Source: Porticoccus sp.
GTDB lineage: Bacteria; Pseudomonadota; Gammaproteobacteria; Pseudomonadales; Porticoccaceae
Assembly (NCBI GenBank): GCA_011049795.1
Contig: DRHD01000251.1
Coordinates: forward strand, 1-11,303
DNA: 11,303 nucleotides
Reading direction: 5' to 3'
The position numbers and the translations under genes are program-made. Within the stretch, counting starts at the first letter, position 1. Each line of letters begins with the position of its first letter. Positions 1-7,248 of the stretch are shown here, piece by piece. The notes under the pieces are model-generated. The model was not told the origin of the DNA. It ran no database searches and saw only the letters and a list, made by a program, of their open reading frames with translations.

Positions 1-105
1 GTGGTGAAGATTTTGACTTACGCTTGATTGAATATTTGGCCGATGAGTTTAAGAAAGAAAATGGTATCGACCTGCATAATGATCCAATGGCACTTCAACG
101 TCTGA
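1..105. repeat. Inverted copy of internal dnaK sequence (fold-back at left edge)
   Basis: Positions 1–105 are an exact reverse complement of 344–448, with 238 bp between the arms. Read on the plus strand they encode DnaK residues around [17 protein letters not shown], whereas from about 102 rightward dnaK runs on the minus strand. The junction has a shared GTCTGA: it fits both the copied segment and the expected Gln-Thr codons of the native VGGQT motif. This pattern is typical of a chimeric read or amplification fold-back, so the stop codon it creates in dnaK at 18 should not be believed. Confidence 0.9.
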
Positions 106-1130
106 CCACCAACCAAGATCACTTCGTCGATATCAGACGCTGATTTACCCGCATCTTTTAAAGCAGTTTTCAACGGGGCCATGGAACGTTCAACCAGTGC
201 TTCAACCAGTGCTTCAAGCTTGGCACGGGTCAATTTCACCACCAAGTGCTTAGGACCAGTGGCATCTGCAGTAATATAGGGCAGGTTAACTTCTGTTTGC
301 TGGCTGGAAGACAGTTCGATCTTGGCTTTTTCAGCCGCCTCTTTCAGACGTTGAAGTGCCATTGGATCATTATGCAGGTCGATACCATTTTCTTTCTTAA
401 ACTCATCGGCCAAATATTCAATCAAGCGTAAGTCAAAATCTTCACCACCAAGGAAGGTATCACCGTTGGTAGAGAGCACTTCGAACTGGTGCTCACCATC
501 CACATCAGCAATTTCGATAATGGAGATATCAAAAGTACCACCACCCAAGTCGTAAACTGCTATCACACTGTCGCCAGGCGTTTTGTCCATCCCGTAGGCC
601 AGTGCGGCTGCGGTGGGCTCGTTAATAATACGTTTGACGCTTAGACCAGCAATTTTACCGGCATCTTTTGTTGCCTGACGCTGAGAATCATTAAAGTAAG
701 CAGGTACAGTGATAACTGCCTCGGTGACATCTTCGCCCAGGTAATCTTCGGCAGTTTTCTTCATTTTTTTCAATACTTCGGCCGAAATCTGTGGGGCTGC
801 TTTCTTGTCGCCCTTCACTTCAACCCAAGCATCACCGTTGTCGGCTTTAACAATTTTGTACGGCACCATTTTTATGTCTTTCTGTACCTCGTCGTCTTCA
901 AAACGACGGCCTATTAGGCGCTTCACCGCATACAGTGTATCGGTGGGGTTGGTAACAGCCTGACGCTTGGCGGACTGGCCCACCAAAATTTCGCCGTCAT
1001 CGGTAAATGCCACGATGGATGGCGTAGTGCGACCACCTTCAGCATTTTCAATAACTTTCGGCTTACCGCCTTCCAGCACGGACACACACGAGTTGGTGGT
1101 GCCTAGGTCAATTCCGATAATCTTACCCAT
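18..1130 (-). CDS. dnaK: Chaperone DnaK (Hsp70), N-terminal half only, truncated by fold-back
   Basis: DnaK is the cytoplasmic Hsp70 ATPase that binds unfolded segments and works with DnaJ and GrpE. The ATG start at 1128–1130 is preceded by a GGAGAG ribosome site. The nucleotide-binding domain shows phosphate loop 1 (GIDLGTTNS, residues 6–14), [13 protein letters not shown], the [11 protein letters not shown] segment, DLGGGTFD and the final VILVGGQ. Authentic sequence stops at about residue 343 (position 102). The last 27 residues, beginning TLKCHW, are antisense dnaK from the inverted copy at the edge. A complete protein would be about 640 residues, so the rest of the ATPase domain and the whole substrate-binding domain are missing from the window. 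The gene sits 91 bp downstream of grpE and has its own heat-shock promoter. Confidence 0.95.
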   Translation of the reverse strand: MGKIIGIDLGTTNSCVSVLEGGKPKVIENAEGGRTTPSIVAFTDDGEILVGQSAKRQAVTNPTDTLYAVKRLIGRRFEDDEVQKDIKMVPYKIVKADNGDAWVEVKGDKKAAPQISAEVLKKMKKTAEDYLGEDVTEAVITVPAYFNDSQRQATKDAGKIAGLSVKRIINEPTAAALAYGMDKTPGDSVIAVYDLGGGTFDISIIEIADVDGEHQFEVLSTNGDTFLGGEDFDLRLIEYLADEFKKENGIDLHNDPMALQRLKEAAEKAKIELSSSQQTEVNLPYITADATGPKHLVVKLTRAKLEALVEALVERSMAPLKTALKDAGKSASDIDEVILVGGQTLKCHWIIMQVDTIFFLKLIGQIFNQA

Positions 1131-1197
1131 TGTTTTCTCTCCGGGATTCGTTTCAAAGTCAAAAACTTTTAATTTAAAAAAACTGCTTCTGGTTGTT

Positions 1198-1226
1198 TAT
1201 ATTGGCCCGTGTTCCGGGATTTCAAC
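1198..1226 (-). promoter_or_regulatory. Sigma-32-type promoter in front of dnaK
   Basis: On the minus strand GTTGAAA (1220–1226) is followed after 13 bp by GCCAATATA (1198–1206). The sigma-32 consensus is CTTGAAA, 11–16 bp, then CCCCATNT. The -35 element overlaps the last codons of grpE. Predicted transcription would start near 1190 and leave a leader of about 60 nt before dnaK. A small GC hairpin (CCCG-GAACA-CGGG) lies in the spacer. Geometry and most bases match the grpE promoter. Confidence 0.6.
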
Positions 1227-1806
1227 CCTCACCAGTATTATTTGGTACCGCTTTAGCCACGACCACCATGGCTGGACGCACCAACCGCCCATTCAACGTG
1301 TAGCCTTTCTGGAACACATCAACCACGGTATTGGGTGCTTGACCCGGCATTTCCAGCATGCTCATCGCCTGATGAAACTCTGGGTTAAATACCTCTCCTT
1401 TTGGATCTATCGCCTCTACCTTGAAGCGTGCCAATACATCCTGAAAACTTTTCAGCGTCAGCTCGATTCCTTCACTGAGCACCTCGAAGTTATCGTTATT
1501 GTCATTCATGGTCTGGATTGTACGCTCCAGATTATCGACCACAGGCAGAAGCTCACCGACAAACTTATCCAGCGCATATTTGTGGGCATTTTCCACATCA
1601 CGTTCTGCCCGACGACGCAGGTTCTGCATCTCGGCCTGAGCCCTTAACACCTGATCCTTTGCCGCTTCCAATTCGGTCTTAAGCTGTGCTAAATCTCCTT
1701 CAACTTCAGGTGCCTCGCCCTCTATTGGCGACTGCTCAGTCTCAAGTGCTTCGGGTTGGAGCTCTTCGGCCCCCGTCTCCTGGCTGTTATTTTCTTCAGT
1801 TGACAC
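1222..1806 (-). CDS. grpE: Nucleotide exchange factor GrpE
   Basis: GrpE is the dimeric exchange factor that releases ADP from DnaK. The 194-residue protein has an acidic disordered N-terminus (about 1–38), a long coiled-coil helix (about 39–100, including [19 protein letters not shown] and NLRRRAERD), a helical bundle, and the C-terminal beta domain containing the family signature [25 protein letters not shown] split over residues about 160–185. The length is normal for the family. The start is GTG, with GGAG seven bases upstream; nearby ATG codons are out of frame. It lies upstream of dnaK on the same strand and divergent from recN, the same arrangement as in Pseudomonas. Confidence 0.96.
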   Translation of the reverse strand: MSTEENNSQETGAEELQPEALETEQSPIEGEAPEVEGDLAQLKTELEAAKDQVLRAQAEMQNLRRRAERDVENAHKYALDKFVGELLPVVDNLERTIQTMNDNNDNFEVLSEGIELTLKSFQDVLARFKVEAIDPKGEVFNPEFHQAMSMLEMPGQAPNTVVDVFQKGYTLNGRLVRPAMVVVAKAVPNNTGEG

Positions 1807-1920
1807 GCAACATCTCCATTTTGGACATCATTTAAATCTGTTATAAATACGTTTAAATCTGCCATGGCCATAAGCGGCTATAGGTCTGGGTATAGGTCTA
1901 GATATATAGTTTCATCCCGG

Positions 1921-1949
1921 TATATTGGGCCGCCACAACCAGTTTCAAG
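1921..1949 (-). promoter_or_regulatory. Sigma-32-type heat-shock promoter of grpE
   Basis: On the minus strand CTTGAAA (1943–1949), a perfect -35, is followed after 13 bp by CCCAATATA (1921–1929), close to the CCCCATNT -10. Predicted start is near 1913, giving a leader of about 107 nt. A 12-bp-period direct repeat (TATAGGTCT at 1879–1887 and 1891–1899) lies in this leader. The promoter lies in the 230-bp gap shared with divergent recN. Confidence 0.72.
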
Positions 1950-2036
1950 GCCCATATACTGAAAAACAGACGCACTGAAAAAATCTGTATAACATTAGCG
2001 ATCTGAATATCGTTTCCGTCACATGCAGGATCACCA

Positions 2037-3710
2037 TTGCTTACAACCCTAACGGTCAAAAACTTTACCTTGGTCGAACAGCTCGAAGTAGACTTCAGCC
2101 TTGGTATGACGGCATTAACCGGAGAAACCGGCGCGGGTAAATCATTAGTCATTGATGCACTGGCAATGGCACTGGGAGATCGCGCTGATACTGACCGAAT
2201 ACGCAGCGGCGCTGAACGGGCCGAAGTCTCAGCAATGTTTGACCTCAACACGGTCACCCATGCAGTCACATGGCTTAAGAACAACGACTTTGACACTGAA
2301 GGTAGCGAGTGTTTACTCAGACGCTTACTGACCCGGGAAGGACGATCTCGAGGCTATATCAATGGTCAGCCTGCCACCATGCAGCAACTCCGCGAACTGG
2401 GCGAGATGCTGATAGACATCCATAGCCAGCACGAGCACCAATCTCTATTACGCAGGGAGGTTCATCGCCAAATTCTGGACGATTTCGCTGGATGTTCAGC
2501 AATGGCCGCTGAGACCAAAAACTTATATCAACAATGGAACACCACCCAACAACAACTACAACAGTTGGAAAACAACTCCGATGAACTTACGGCACAACGC
2601 GATCTATTGCGCTTCCAAGTGGAGGAGCTAGATCAACTGGGTCTAAATGAAGGTGAATTTAAGGCACTAGAACGTGAACAACAACTGCTGGCTAATGCTG
2701 AAGCTATTCTTCAAGACAGTCATACACTGGCACAGCTTTGCTCCGATGCTGAAACATTTAACCTACAAGATGCGCTTGGCAAAGCACTGCAAATATTGGA
2801 TGGCATGCCAAATAAACCTGAGCCATTGAAGGAAGCAGAAAAACTATTTAACAGCGCACACATTGAAGTAGAGGAAGCTGGGCGGGAAATTCAACACCAT
2901 CTCGACAGCTTTGAACTCGACCCAGTGAGACTCCAGCAGGTAGAGGAGCGCCTCGGGGCCATCTACCAACTGGCCCGCAAACACAGGGTATCCCCAGCAG
3001 AACTCCAGCAAAAACATGCCGACCTAAACCTGGCACTCAAAGCCATCGCTGGCAATGAAACAGATCTCGTTGCATTAAAACAACAGCTGGAAATACTCAC
3101 CACTGACTATCAAGCTTTGGCCAACAAGCTGTCTAAAAAACGAGCGACAGCGGCCAAACAGCTAACGTCAGCTATTGAAGAACAGTTTTCCTCACTTTCG
3201 ATGACCGGCGCCAAATTCTCACCGAAGCTGACACCACTACCCAACCAAGGCTTCGGGCTCCATGGACAGGAAACCATCGAATTCCTGATTGCCACCAACC
3301 CTGGTGAACCCGCAAAACCTCTCGCCCGTATTGCCTCAGGGGGTGAACTATCAAGAATCAGTCTTGCAATCCAGGTCATTGCCGCCCAGAACTCATCCAT
3401 TCCCACAATGATATTCGATGAAGTTGATGTAGGCATTGGGGGTGCCACCGCCGAGGTAGTGGGTCAACTGTTACGCCAATTAGGTGAACAGGGTCAGATT
3501 ATCTGCGTCACACATCAGCCCCAAGTTGCGGCCAGGTCACACCACCACCTGCTGGTTAGCAAGAAAACGGTGGAACAGACCACACAGAGCAACATTAAAC
3601 CACTCTCCGAGACCGGGAGAATGGATGAAATTGCCCGTATGCTAGGCGGCTCAAAGATCACCAAGACCACACTGAATCACGCCAAAGAATTACTTCAGCT
3701 CGCCAACTAG
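2037..3710 (+). CDS. recN: DNA repair protein RecN
   Basis: RecN is an SMC-like ATPase acting in recombinational repair of double-strand breaks. The 557 residues match the family length. The Walker A motif GETGAGKS is at 29–36. A long central coiled-coil region runs from about 150 to 360. The ABC signature (ASGGELSR, 433–440) and the Walker B/D-loop (IFDEVDVGIGG, from 459) follow, then a H-loop region (VTHQPQVAARSHHH). The start is a TTG at 2037, giving MLTTLTVKNF, which aligns with the start of known RecN proteins; AGGA lies six to seven bases upstream and the nearest ATG (2023) is out of frame. A TATAAC -10-like element lies at 1988–1993. I do not see a complete LexA box (CTGT-N8-ACAG) upstream; only a CTGT half-site at 1985. 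Confidence 0.96.
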   Translation: MLTTLTVKNFTLVEQLEVDFSLGMTALTGETGAGKSLVIDALAMALGDRADTDRIRSGAERAEVSAMFDLNTVTHAVTWLKNNDFDTEGSECLLRRLLTREGRSRGYINGQPATMQQLRELGEMLIDIHSQHEHQSLLRREVHRQILDDFAGCSAMAAETKNLYQQWNTTQQQLQQLENNSDELTAQRDLLRFQVEELDQLGLNEGEFKALEREQQLLANAEAILQDSHTLAQLCSDAETFNLQDALGKALQILDGMPNKPEPLKEAEKLFNSAHIEVEEAGREIQHHLDSFELDPVRLQQVEERLGAIYQLARKHRVSPAELQQKHADLNLALKAIAGNETDLVALKQQLEILTTDYQALANKLSKKRATAAKQLTSAIEEQFSSLSMTGAKFSPKLTPLPNQGFGLHGQETIEFLIATNPGEPAKPLARIASGGELSRISLAIQVIAAQNSSIPTMIFDEVDVGIGGATAEVVGQLLRQLGEQGQIICVTHQPQVAARSHHHLLVSKKTVEQTTQSNIKPLSETGRMDEIARMLGGSKITKTTLNHAKELLQLAN

Positions 3711-3751
3711 CCTCTATTTAATAAATTTCGATCAAATCGCAACACTTATAA

Positions 3752-3765
3752 TTGATTTGGATCAA
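3752..3765 (+). promoter_or_regulatory. Perfect FNR/Anr-type operator in a class II promoter
   Basis: TTGAT-TTGG-ATCAA matches the FNR/Anr/CRP-superfamily consensus TTGAT-N4-ATCAA at all ten fixed positions. Its centre (3758.5) lies 41.5 bp before position 3800. A -10-like TACATT is at 3788–3793, seven bases before 3800, so the geometry is that of a class II activated promoter. A degenerate second site (TAAAT-TTCG-ATCAA, 3722–3735) lies 30 bp upstream. A further dyad (CAACTC-TGA-GAGTTG, 3763–3777) overlaps the right edge. The first downstream gene is the small membrane ORF at 3871. Confidence 0.65.
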
Positions 3766-3813
3766 CTCTGAGAGTTGCCAAAGCCTCTACATTTATGCGT
3801 TCCAATATTTAAT

Positions 3814-3833
3814 CGGTACTGACAGAGGTACCG
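3814..3833 (+). other. Leader hairpin ahead of the small membrane ORF
   Basis: CGGTAC (3814–3819) pairs perfectly with GTACCG (3828–3833) around an eight-base loop. It would lie in the leader of a transcript starting near 3800, about 37 bp before the start codon. No T-run follows, so it is not a terminator. A role in stability or translation control is only possible. Confidence 0.35.
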
Positions 3834-3870
3834 GAGAGACGTTGAAAAGATAATAACAGAGGCACTCAAT

Positions 3871-3972
3871 ATGGATTCTGAAGATACAGCTACCTTGGGA
3901 AAACTTGGCCTACTGGTTCTAGCGGGCTTTGGCATTATGTGCGTACTGATCGTGATTTCTAACATTATATAG
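3871..3972 (+). CDS. Small single-helix membrane protein, 33 residues, function unknown
   Basis: The ORF begins ATG at 3871 with GAGG eight bases upstream and ends TAG at 3970–3972. The product is MDSEDTATLGKLG followed by an uninterrupted hydrophobic stretch, LLVLAGFGIMCVLIVISNII. This is the shape of bacterial membrane micro-proteins: a short acidic head and one transmembrane helix of about 20 residues. It contains one Cys, in the membrane segment. I do not recognise the family. The gene stands alone between recN and a convergent gene, and an FNR/Anr-type class II promoter lies about 110 bp upstream. By analogy with other small membrane subunits made under low oxygen, it could stabilise a respiratory complex, but nothing in the sequence names the partner. 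Confidence 0.65.
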   Translation: MDSEDTATLGKLGLLVLAGFGIMCVLIVISNII

Positions 3973-4036
3973 TTGAGTTTTGGGCCACCCACTAGAAGGT
4001 TTTAGTTCGCCCTTTAACTGATCAAACACCAAGCGG

Positions 4037-4060
4037 CTCTGCTTCCACCAAGAAGCAGAG
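4037..4060. terminator. Hairpin between convergent genes
   Basis: CTCTGCTTC (4037–4045) pairs perfectly with GAAGCAGAG (4052–4060) around a six-base loop. It touches the stop codon of the minus-strand gene and lies 64 bp after the small plus-strand ORF. On the plus strand it is followed by TTAGTTTATG, a weak T-tract; on the minus strand there is no T-tract. It is best read as a terminator for the plus-strand small ORF transcript, possibly used in both directions. Confidence 0.5.
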
Positions 4061-4876
4061 TTAGTTTATGTGGCGGTACAAATAGTTTTTTCGCCCTCCA
4101 TCACAGACAACCAAACTATTATCAAGCCTACCGCAGCGCTCCCGTACTAATGACACACTGTCAGGAAGAGTTTCGCTCACTGCAATATTCTGTTTGTCCT
4201 GCTTCAGGAAACGGAACATGGTTTCAAAGCGCTGACTAAAATCTATCCCTTTTGCCGTCACATCGTGAAAAAGAAAGTCAAACTTGGCATAGGAAAAGGT
4301 CGACCCACCCAACCCGATTTCCAGCATTTTTCCAATATATTGTCGGTAGGCTCGTGTGAGATATTGACTAAGTGCCTGCTGATCACTGAGCAACCCCATA
4401 TAATCAGGTATCTCCATCTTATTGGTGCTAGCTAGCGCGCCTTGTACTAGTTTGCTGTTCGCCTGATTGCCAACCAAGTGATAGTTGTCACCACCACACT
4501 GAATATTTTTTGCATAAAATAAACATTGCCCCAACTCCCCCCCACCATCTACCTCTCTATTGACGGGCATAGTTTGTGCCTGAGTTATTTTAGGTACCGC
4601 TTCTCTACTGTGTGCTACCTCTCTTTTGGGCAGTACAACCTCAACACCCACCTTGGCAGCAGGACGCTTTAATAACATAGCCTGCGTCAACTCATTATTG
4701 CGCCGAAAATCAAGGAATGAAGGAAGCCGACGCCCCTGTCCCATAGCCTTGATCTCACAATAGAGCTGCTCGTAATAGTTTTCTGCTAGCAATAAACAAA
4801 AATTCCCAGCATTAACCGTCAACGGCGACATGAGCAACAGCCACAAAACACCCTTTGAAATACTGCTTAACCTCAT
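4061..4876 (-). CDS. Exported six-cysteine protein of unknown function
   Basis: The 271-residue product starts with a clear Sec signal peptide: basic MRLSSISK, hydrophobic GVLWLLLMSPLTV, and an Ala-type cleavage site VNA|G at 23/24. The mature part should lie in the periplasm or outside. It has six cysteines in three close pairs (27/40, 118/127, 248/258), consistent with disulfides. The second and third pairs sit in similar modules of the form C-x(8–9)-C-x-G-G-x2-N-Y, at 118–132 and 248–265. A linker of about 70–115 is rich in Lys, Arg, Val and Pro and looks flexible. I do not recognise the family and see no catalytic motif. The start ATG has only a weak GGGAA upstream. It is divergent from the diguanylate cyclase gene, 176 bp away. 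Confidence 0.8.
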   Translation of the reverse strand: MRLSSISKGVLWLLLMSPLTVNAGNFCLLLAENYYEQLYCEIKAMGQGRRLPSFLDFRRNNELTQAMLLKRPAAKVGVEVVLPKREVAHSREAVPKITQAQTMPVNREVDGGGELGQCLFYAKNIQCGGDNYHLVGNQANSKLVQGALASTNKMEIPDYMGLLSDQQALSQYLTRAYRQYIGKMLEIGLGGSTFSYAKFDFLFHDVTAKGIDFSQRFETMFRFLKQDKQNIAVSETLPDSVSLVRERCGRLDNSLVVCDGGRKNYLYRHIN

Positions 4877-5052
4877 ATTCCCAACCCATTTGTAGCTACT
4901 GAAGGAACCAGTTTTTTACACACCCTGACCCTATCCACAACTTACTCTACCAATTCTCACCCTAATGCCGCCTACCAAATGTTTACGCTGCCGCCACAAC
5001 ATCATAAACTGTCAGCCAACATCCGGGGTAAGGCGCTTAAAATCAGCAGGTT

Positions 5053-6282
5053 ATGTCACAAATAATGGTCCGCCTACTGCCACCCTTCTTTTGCCTGATG
5101 TTGGCAGGGTTTGTTAATTGGCATGCGCCTTCATTGGGAAGCGACCAGCTATCCATGTTGAGCCAACTCCCCTACATTCTTTGTGGGCTGGCTGCGTTTG
5201 TTGCCATTTTGGCCAATCACTCTCGGGATCTGGGGGCAGCACTTATTATGCTCACCGGCTATTGGCTGATCCGCCAATATCTTCAAGCCCCTCTAGACAC
5301 CGAGCCGGCAGGCCAGGCCTACGGCCTGATATCTCTCTGCCTACCCTTACTTCTTGGGGTACTGATTGTCTTACCCAATACCGGCTGGCGACATCTTGGA
5401 TTCTTAGTCCTTATCTCTTTTATTTCAATTTTTGCCCTCATTATCACCAGCCTGTTTCAGTGGCAACCACTTTGGTTCTCGACACTATCCCCAGAGCTAC
5501 AGGAAAGCACTTTTTTAGGTTTGAGAATTTCTTCTACCGCCAGCCTGTTATTTTTTGTCACCTTTATTATTGGCTTAACTCTACCCATATTGAAGAATCA
5601 GCAACTAGACACTAGTCTTCCAGGCTGCATTATTTTCAGTTTTATCACTCTAGCCTGGTTCCAGATACCTCATATTTCAGCAACCATATTTTCCGCCACC
5701 GGCCTGCTACTGATCATCAATCAAACTCATAGCTTGCTCAATATGGTGTACCGCGATGAACTCACACAAATACCTAACCGGCGAGCATTATTAAGAGATG
5801 TACGCAATGCCGGCAACACCTATGCCCTTGCAATGGTGGACGTGGACCATTTCAAAAAAATTAATGACCAATATGGTCATGATCTGGGTGATCAGGTTCT
5901 GAAAGCCATAGCCGCAAAACTCTGCCAAGTTACCGGTGGCGGTCGAGCCTATCGCTTTGGTGGTGAGGAATTCTGCCTGTTATTCAAAGGGAAAACTGCT
6001 GACAAGGTCGCAGATAATCTGGAGGCACTCCGCAAAATTATTGCAGAGTACGATATGACGGCTCGGGACAAAGAATCCCGTCCTTGGCTACAGAATACCG
6101 GTGAAAAGCAGCGTGGCGCATCACGAAGCAAGGGTAACATTCGGGCCACGGTCAGTATGGGCTTGTCGGATTCCAGCGACAGTCTAGACTTTGATGTAGT
6201 CTTAAAATCAGCAGACCGCGCCATGTATCGAGCCAAGGAGGGTGGGCGAAATCAAATTCGGCAGTCACGCTCCCTCAAGTAA
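5053..6282 (+). CDS. Membrane-bound GGDEF diguanylate cyclase
   Basis: This 409-residue protein would make cyclic di-GMP from two GTP at the inner membrane. Residues about 5–225 contain several hydrophobic helices (I count about seven) with short loops and no periplasmic domain I recognise. The catalytic GGDEF domain starts at D235 (DELTQIPNRR) and has the metal/substrate segment DVDHFKKINDQYGHDLGD from D263. The active-site GGEEF is at 303–307. The domain ends SADRAMYRAKEGGRNQI. The usual inhibitory RxxD site nine residues before GGEEF is replaced by TGGG, so product inhibition through that site is unlikely. A charged insert (about 334–362) lies before the TVSMGLSD strand. An AGG lies two bases before the chosen ATG; M5 is an alternative start. 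The divergent neighbour is the exported cysteine-rich protein. Confidence 0.93.
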   Translation: MSQIMVRLLPPFFCLMLAGFVNWHAPSLGSDQLSMLSQLPYILCGLAAFVAILANHSRDLGAALIMLTGYWLIRQYLQAPLDTEPAGQAYGLISLCLPLLLGVLIVLPNTGWRHLGFLVLISFISIFALIITSLFQWQPLWFSTLSPELQESTFLGLRISSTASLLFFVTFIIGLTLPILKNQQLDTSLPGCIIFSFITLAWFQIPHISATIFSATGLLLIINQTHSLLNMVYRDELTQIPNRRALLRDVRNAGNTYALAMVDVDHFKKINDQYGHDLGDQVLKAIAAKLCQVTGGGRAYRFGGEEFCLLFKGKTADKVADNLEALRKIIAEYDMTARDKESRPWLQNTGEKQRGASRSKGNIRATVSMGLSDSSDSLDFDVVLKSADRAMYRAKEGGRNQIRQSRSLK

Positions 6283-6343
6283 TAGGCCTCAAATCTTGAG
6301 CGAAACACTGAATGAAGCGCCATACTAATATTGGAAATGCTGA

Positions 6344-6751
6344 TTATTTTATGGGTTTCACATACAGCACTAGGTTGTGGCCGATAATATCAACACCATG
6401 TTCTGCGGCAATTTTCTGCTGCAACTCCTCAATTTCTGCACAGTGAAACTCTATCACCTGGCCATCATCCACATTGACCATATGATCGTGATGGTCCCCG
6501 CGATCAACTTCGTACACGGCAGGACCATTATCAAAATTATGGCGAATTATAAGCCCCGCGCCCTCAAATTGTGTAAGCACACGGTAAACGGTGGCAATAC
6601 CCACATCTTCACCGGTCTCCATCAGCTTGCGATAAACATCCTCTGCACTCATATGGCGACCAGAGGACTCTTCCAGAATATGCAGAATCTTTAATCTAGG
6701 CGCGGTGACTTTAAGCCCCGCCTTGCGTAATTCTAGGTTTTCCTCATTCAT
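6344..6751 (-). CDS. fur: Ferric uptake regulator Fur
   Basis: Fur is the Fe(II)-dependent DNA-binding repressor of iron uptake genes. I choose the ATG at 6749–6751, giving 135 residues (MNEENLELRKAGLKVT), because it aligns with the Pseudomonas start and has AGAGG upstream. An ATG eight codons earlier (6775) has no ribosome site. The winged-helix domain covers about 1–82 (recognition helix near GIATVYRVLTQFE), and the dimerisation domain carries the metal motif DHHDHM (86–91), E101 and the C-terminal GHNLVLYVK. The CxxC of the E. coli structural zinc site is replaced by N93/D96, and the only Cys is in FHCAE, as in the Pseudomonas type. It is divergent from bamE, a conserved arrangement. Confidence 0.96.
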   Translation of the reverse strand: MNEENLELRKAGLKVTAPRLKILHILEESSGRHMSAEDVYRKLMETGEDVGIATVYRVLTQFEGAGLIIRHNFDNGPAVYEVDRGDHHDHMVNVDDGQVIEFHCAEIEELQQKIAAEHGVDIIGHNLVLYVKPIK

Positions 6752-6783
6752 TGCCTTATGACCTCTTCTATCCACTGGATGGA

Positions 6784-6818
6784 TTGGGTATTATCGCCGT
6801 TCGAAGATATGACTGGAA
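6784..6818. promoter_or_regulatory. Overlapping divergent promoters of fur and bamE (candidate)
   Basis: For bamE, TTGGGT (6784–6789), an 18-bp spacer and TATGAC (6808–6813) are a plausible sigma-70 promoter just before the ATG at 6825. For fur, on the minus strand, GATAAT (6790–6795) is a good -10, with a poor -35 TTCCAG (6813–6818) at 17 bp. The two would overlap. The GATAAT is a Fur-box-like hexamer, but I see no full Fur box. Assignments are by eye. Confidence 0.35.
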
Positions 6819-6824
6819 CCCCTA

Positions 6825-7199
6825 ATGCACTTTATTGCACGAATGACTTGCTGTTTGGCCTTGGCTCTCGCCCTTTCAGGATGCTCTGATTTTTCTATGC
6901 CAAGCTTCAGCATGCCAACACTTCCGGGTATTCATAAGTTTGATGTTCAGCAGGGTAACGTGATCACTCAGGATATGGTTGATCAACTGAAGCCAGGAAT
7001 GACCAAGTCACAGGTGCGCTTTATTATGGGCACACCACTCCTCATGGACACCTTCAACCAAAATCGCTGGGATTATTACTATAGCCTGGCCCCCAAAAAA
7101 GGCGAAGAAGTGCGCGAACGTGTCGCCATCTTCTTCGATAACGATCAATTGGTCGGGTTTAAAGGCGACTATCTGCCGAATACCAGTAATCCCGAGTGA
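6825..7199 (+). CDS. bamE: Outer membrane assembly lipoprotein BamE (OmlA/SmpA)
   Basis: BamE is a lipoprotein subunit of the BAM complex, which inserts beta-barrel proteins into the outer membrane. The 124 residues begin with a lipoprotein signal (basic start, hydrophobic CCLALALAL, lipobox LSGC with Cys20 as the acylated residue). A short Ser/Pro/Met-rich linker ([13 protein letters not shown]) follows, then the SmpA/OmlA fold: [40 protein letters not shown], then NRWDYYY. Length and order of motifs are as in Pseudomonas OmlA. GGAA lies six bases before the ATG. It is divergent from fur and convergent with rnfH. Confidence 0.95.
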   Translation: MHFIARMTCCLALALALSGCSDFSMPSFSMPTLPGIHKFDVQQGNVITQDMVDQLKPGMTKSQVRFIMGTPLLMDTFNQNRWDYYYSLAPKKGEEVRERVAIFFDNDQLVGFKGDYLPNTSNPE

Positions 7200-7248
7200 T
7201 CCCGAATAATCAACCGATTCCAACTATCTATTCGAGTTATTCTTAAGC

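Noticed and set aside
246..431. Plus-strand 61-codon frame inside dnaK
   Set aside because: It is antisense to dnaK and shares its tail with the false C-terminus of the minus-strand frame only because of the inverted copy.
967..1647. Long plus-strand frame of 226 codons across dnaK and grpE
   Set aside because: It lies antisense to two certain genes, has no family resemblance or ribosome site, and is a shadow of their codon use.
6288..6300. CTCAA-ATC-TTGAG hairpin between the diguanylate cyclase gene and fur
   Set aside because: Only five pairs and no T-tract on either strand, so too weak to call a terminator.
6752..6775. Longer fur start at 6775
   Set aside because: The extra eight residues (MDRRGHKA) are not in related Fur proteins and the upstream ATG lacks a ribosome site, whereas the inner ATG has AGAGG.
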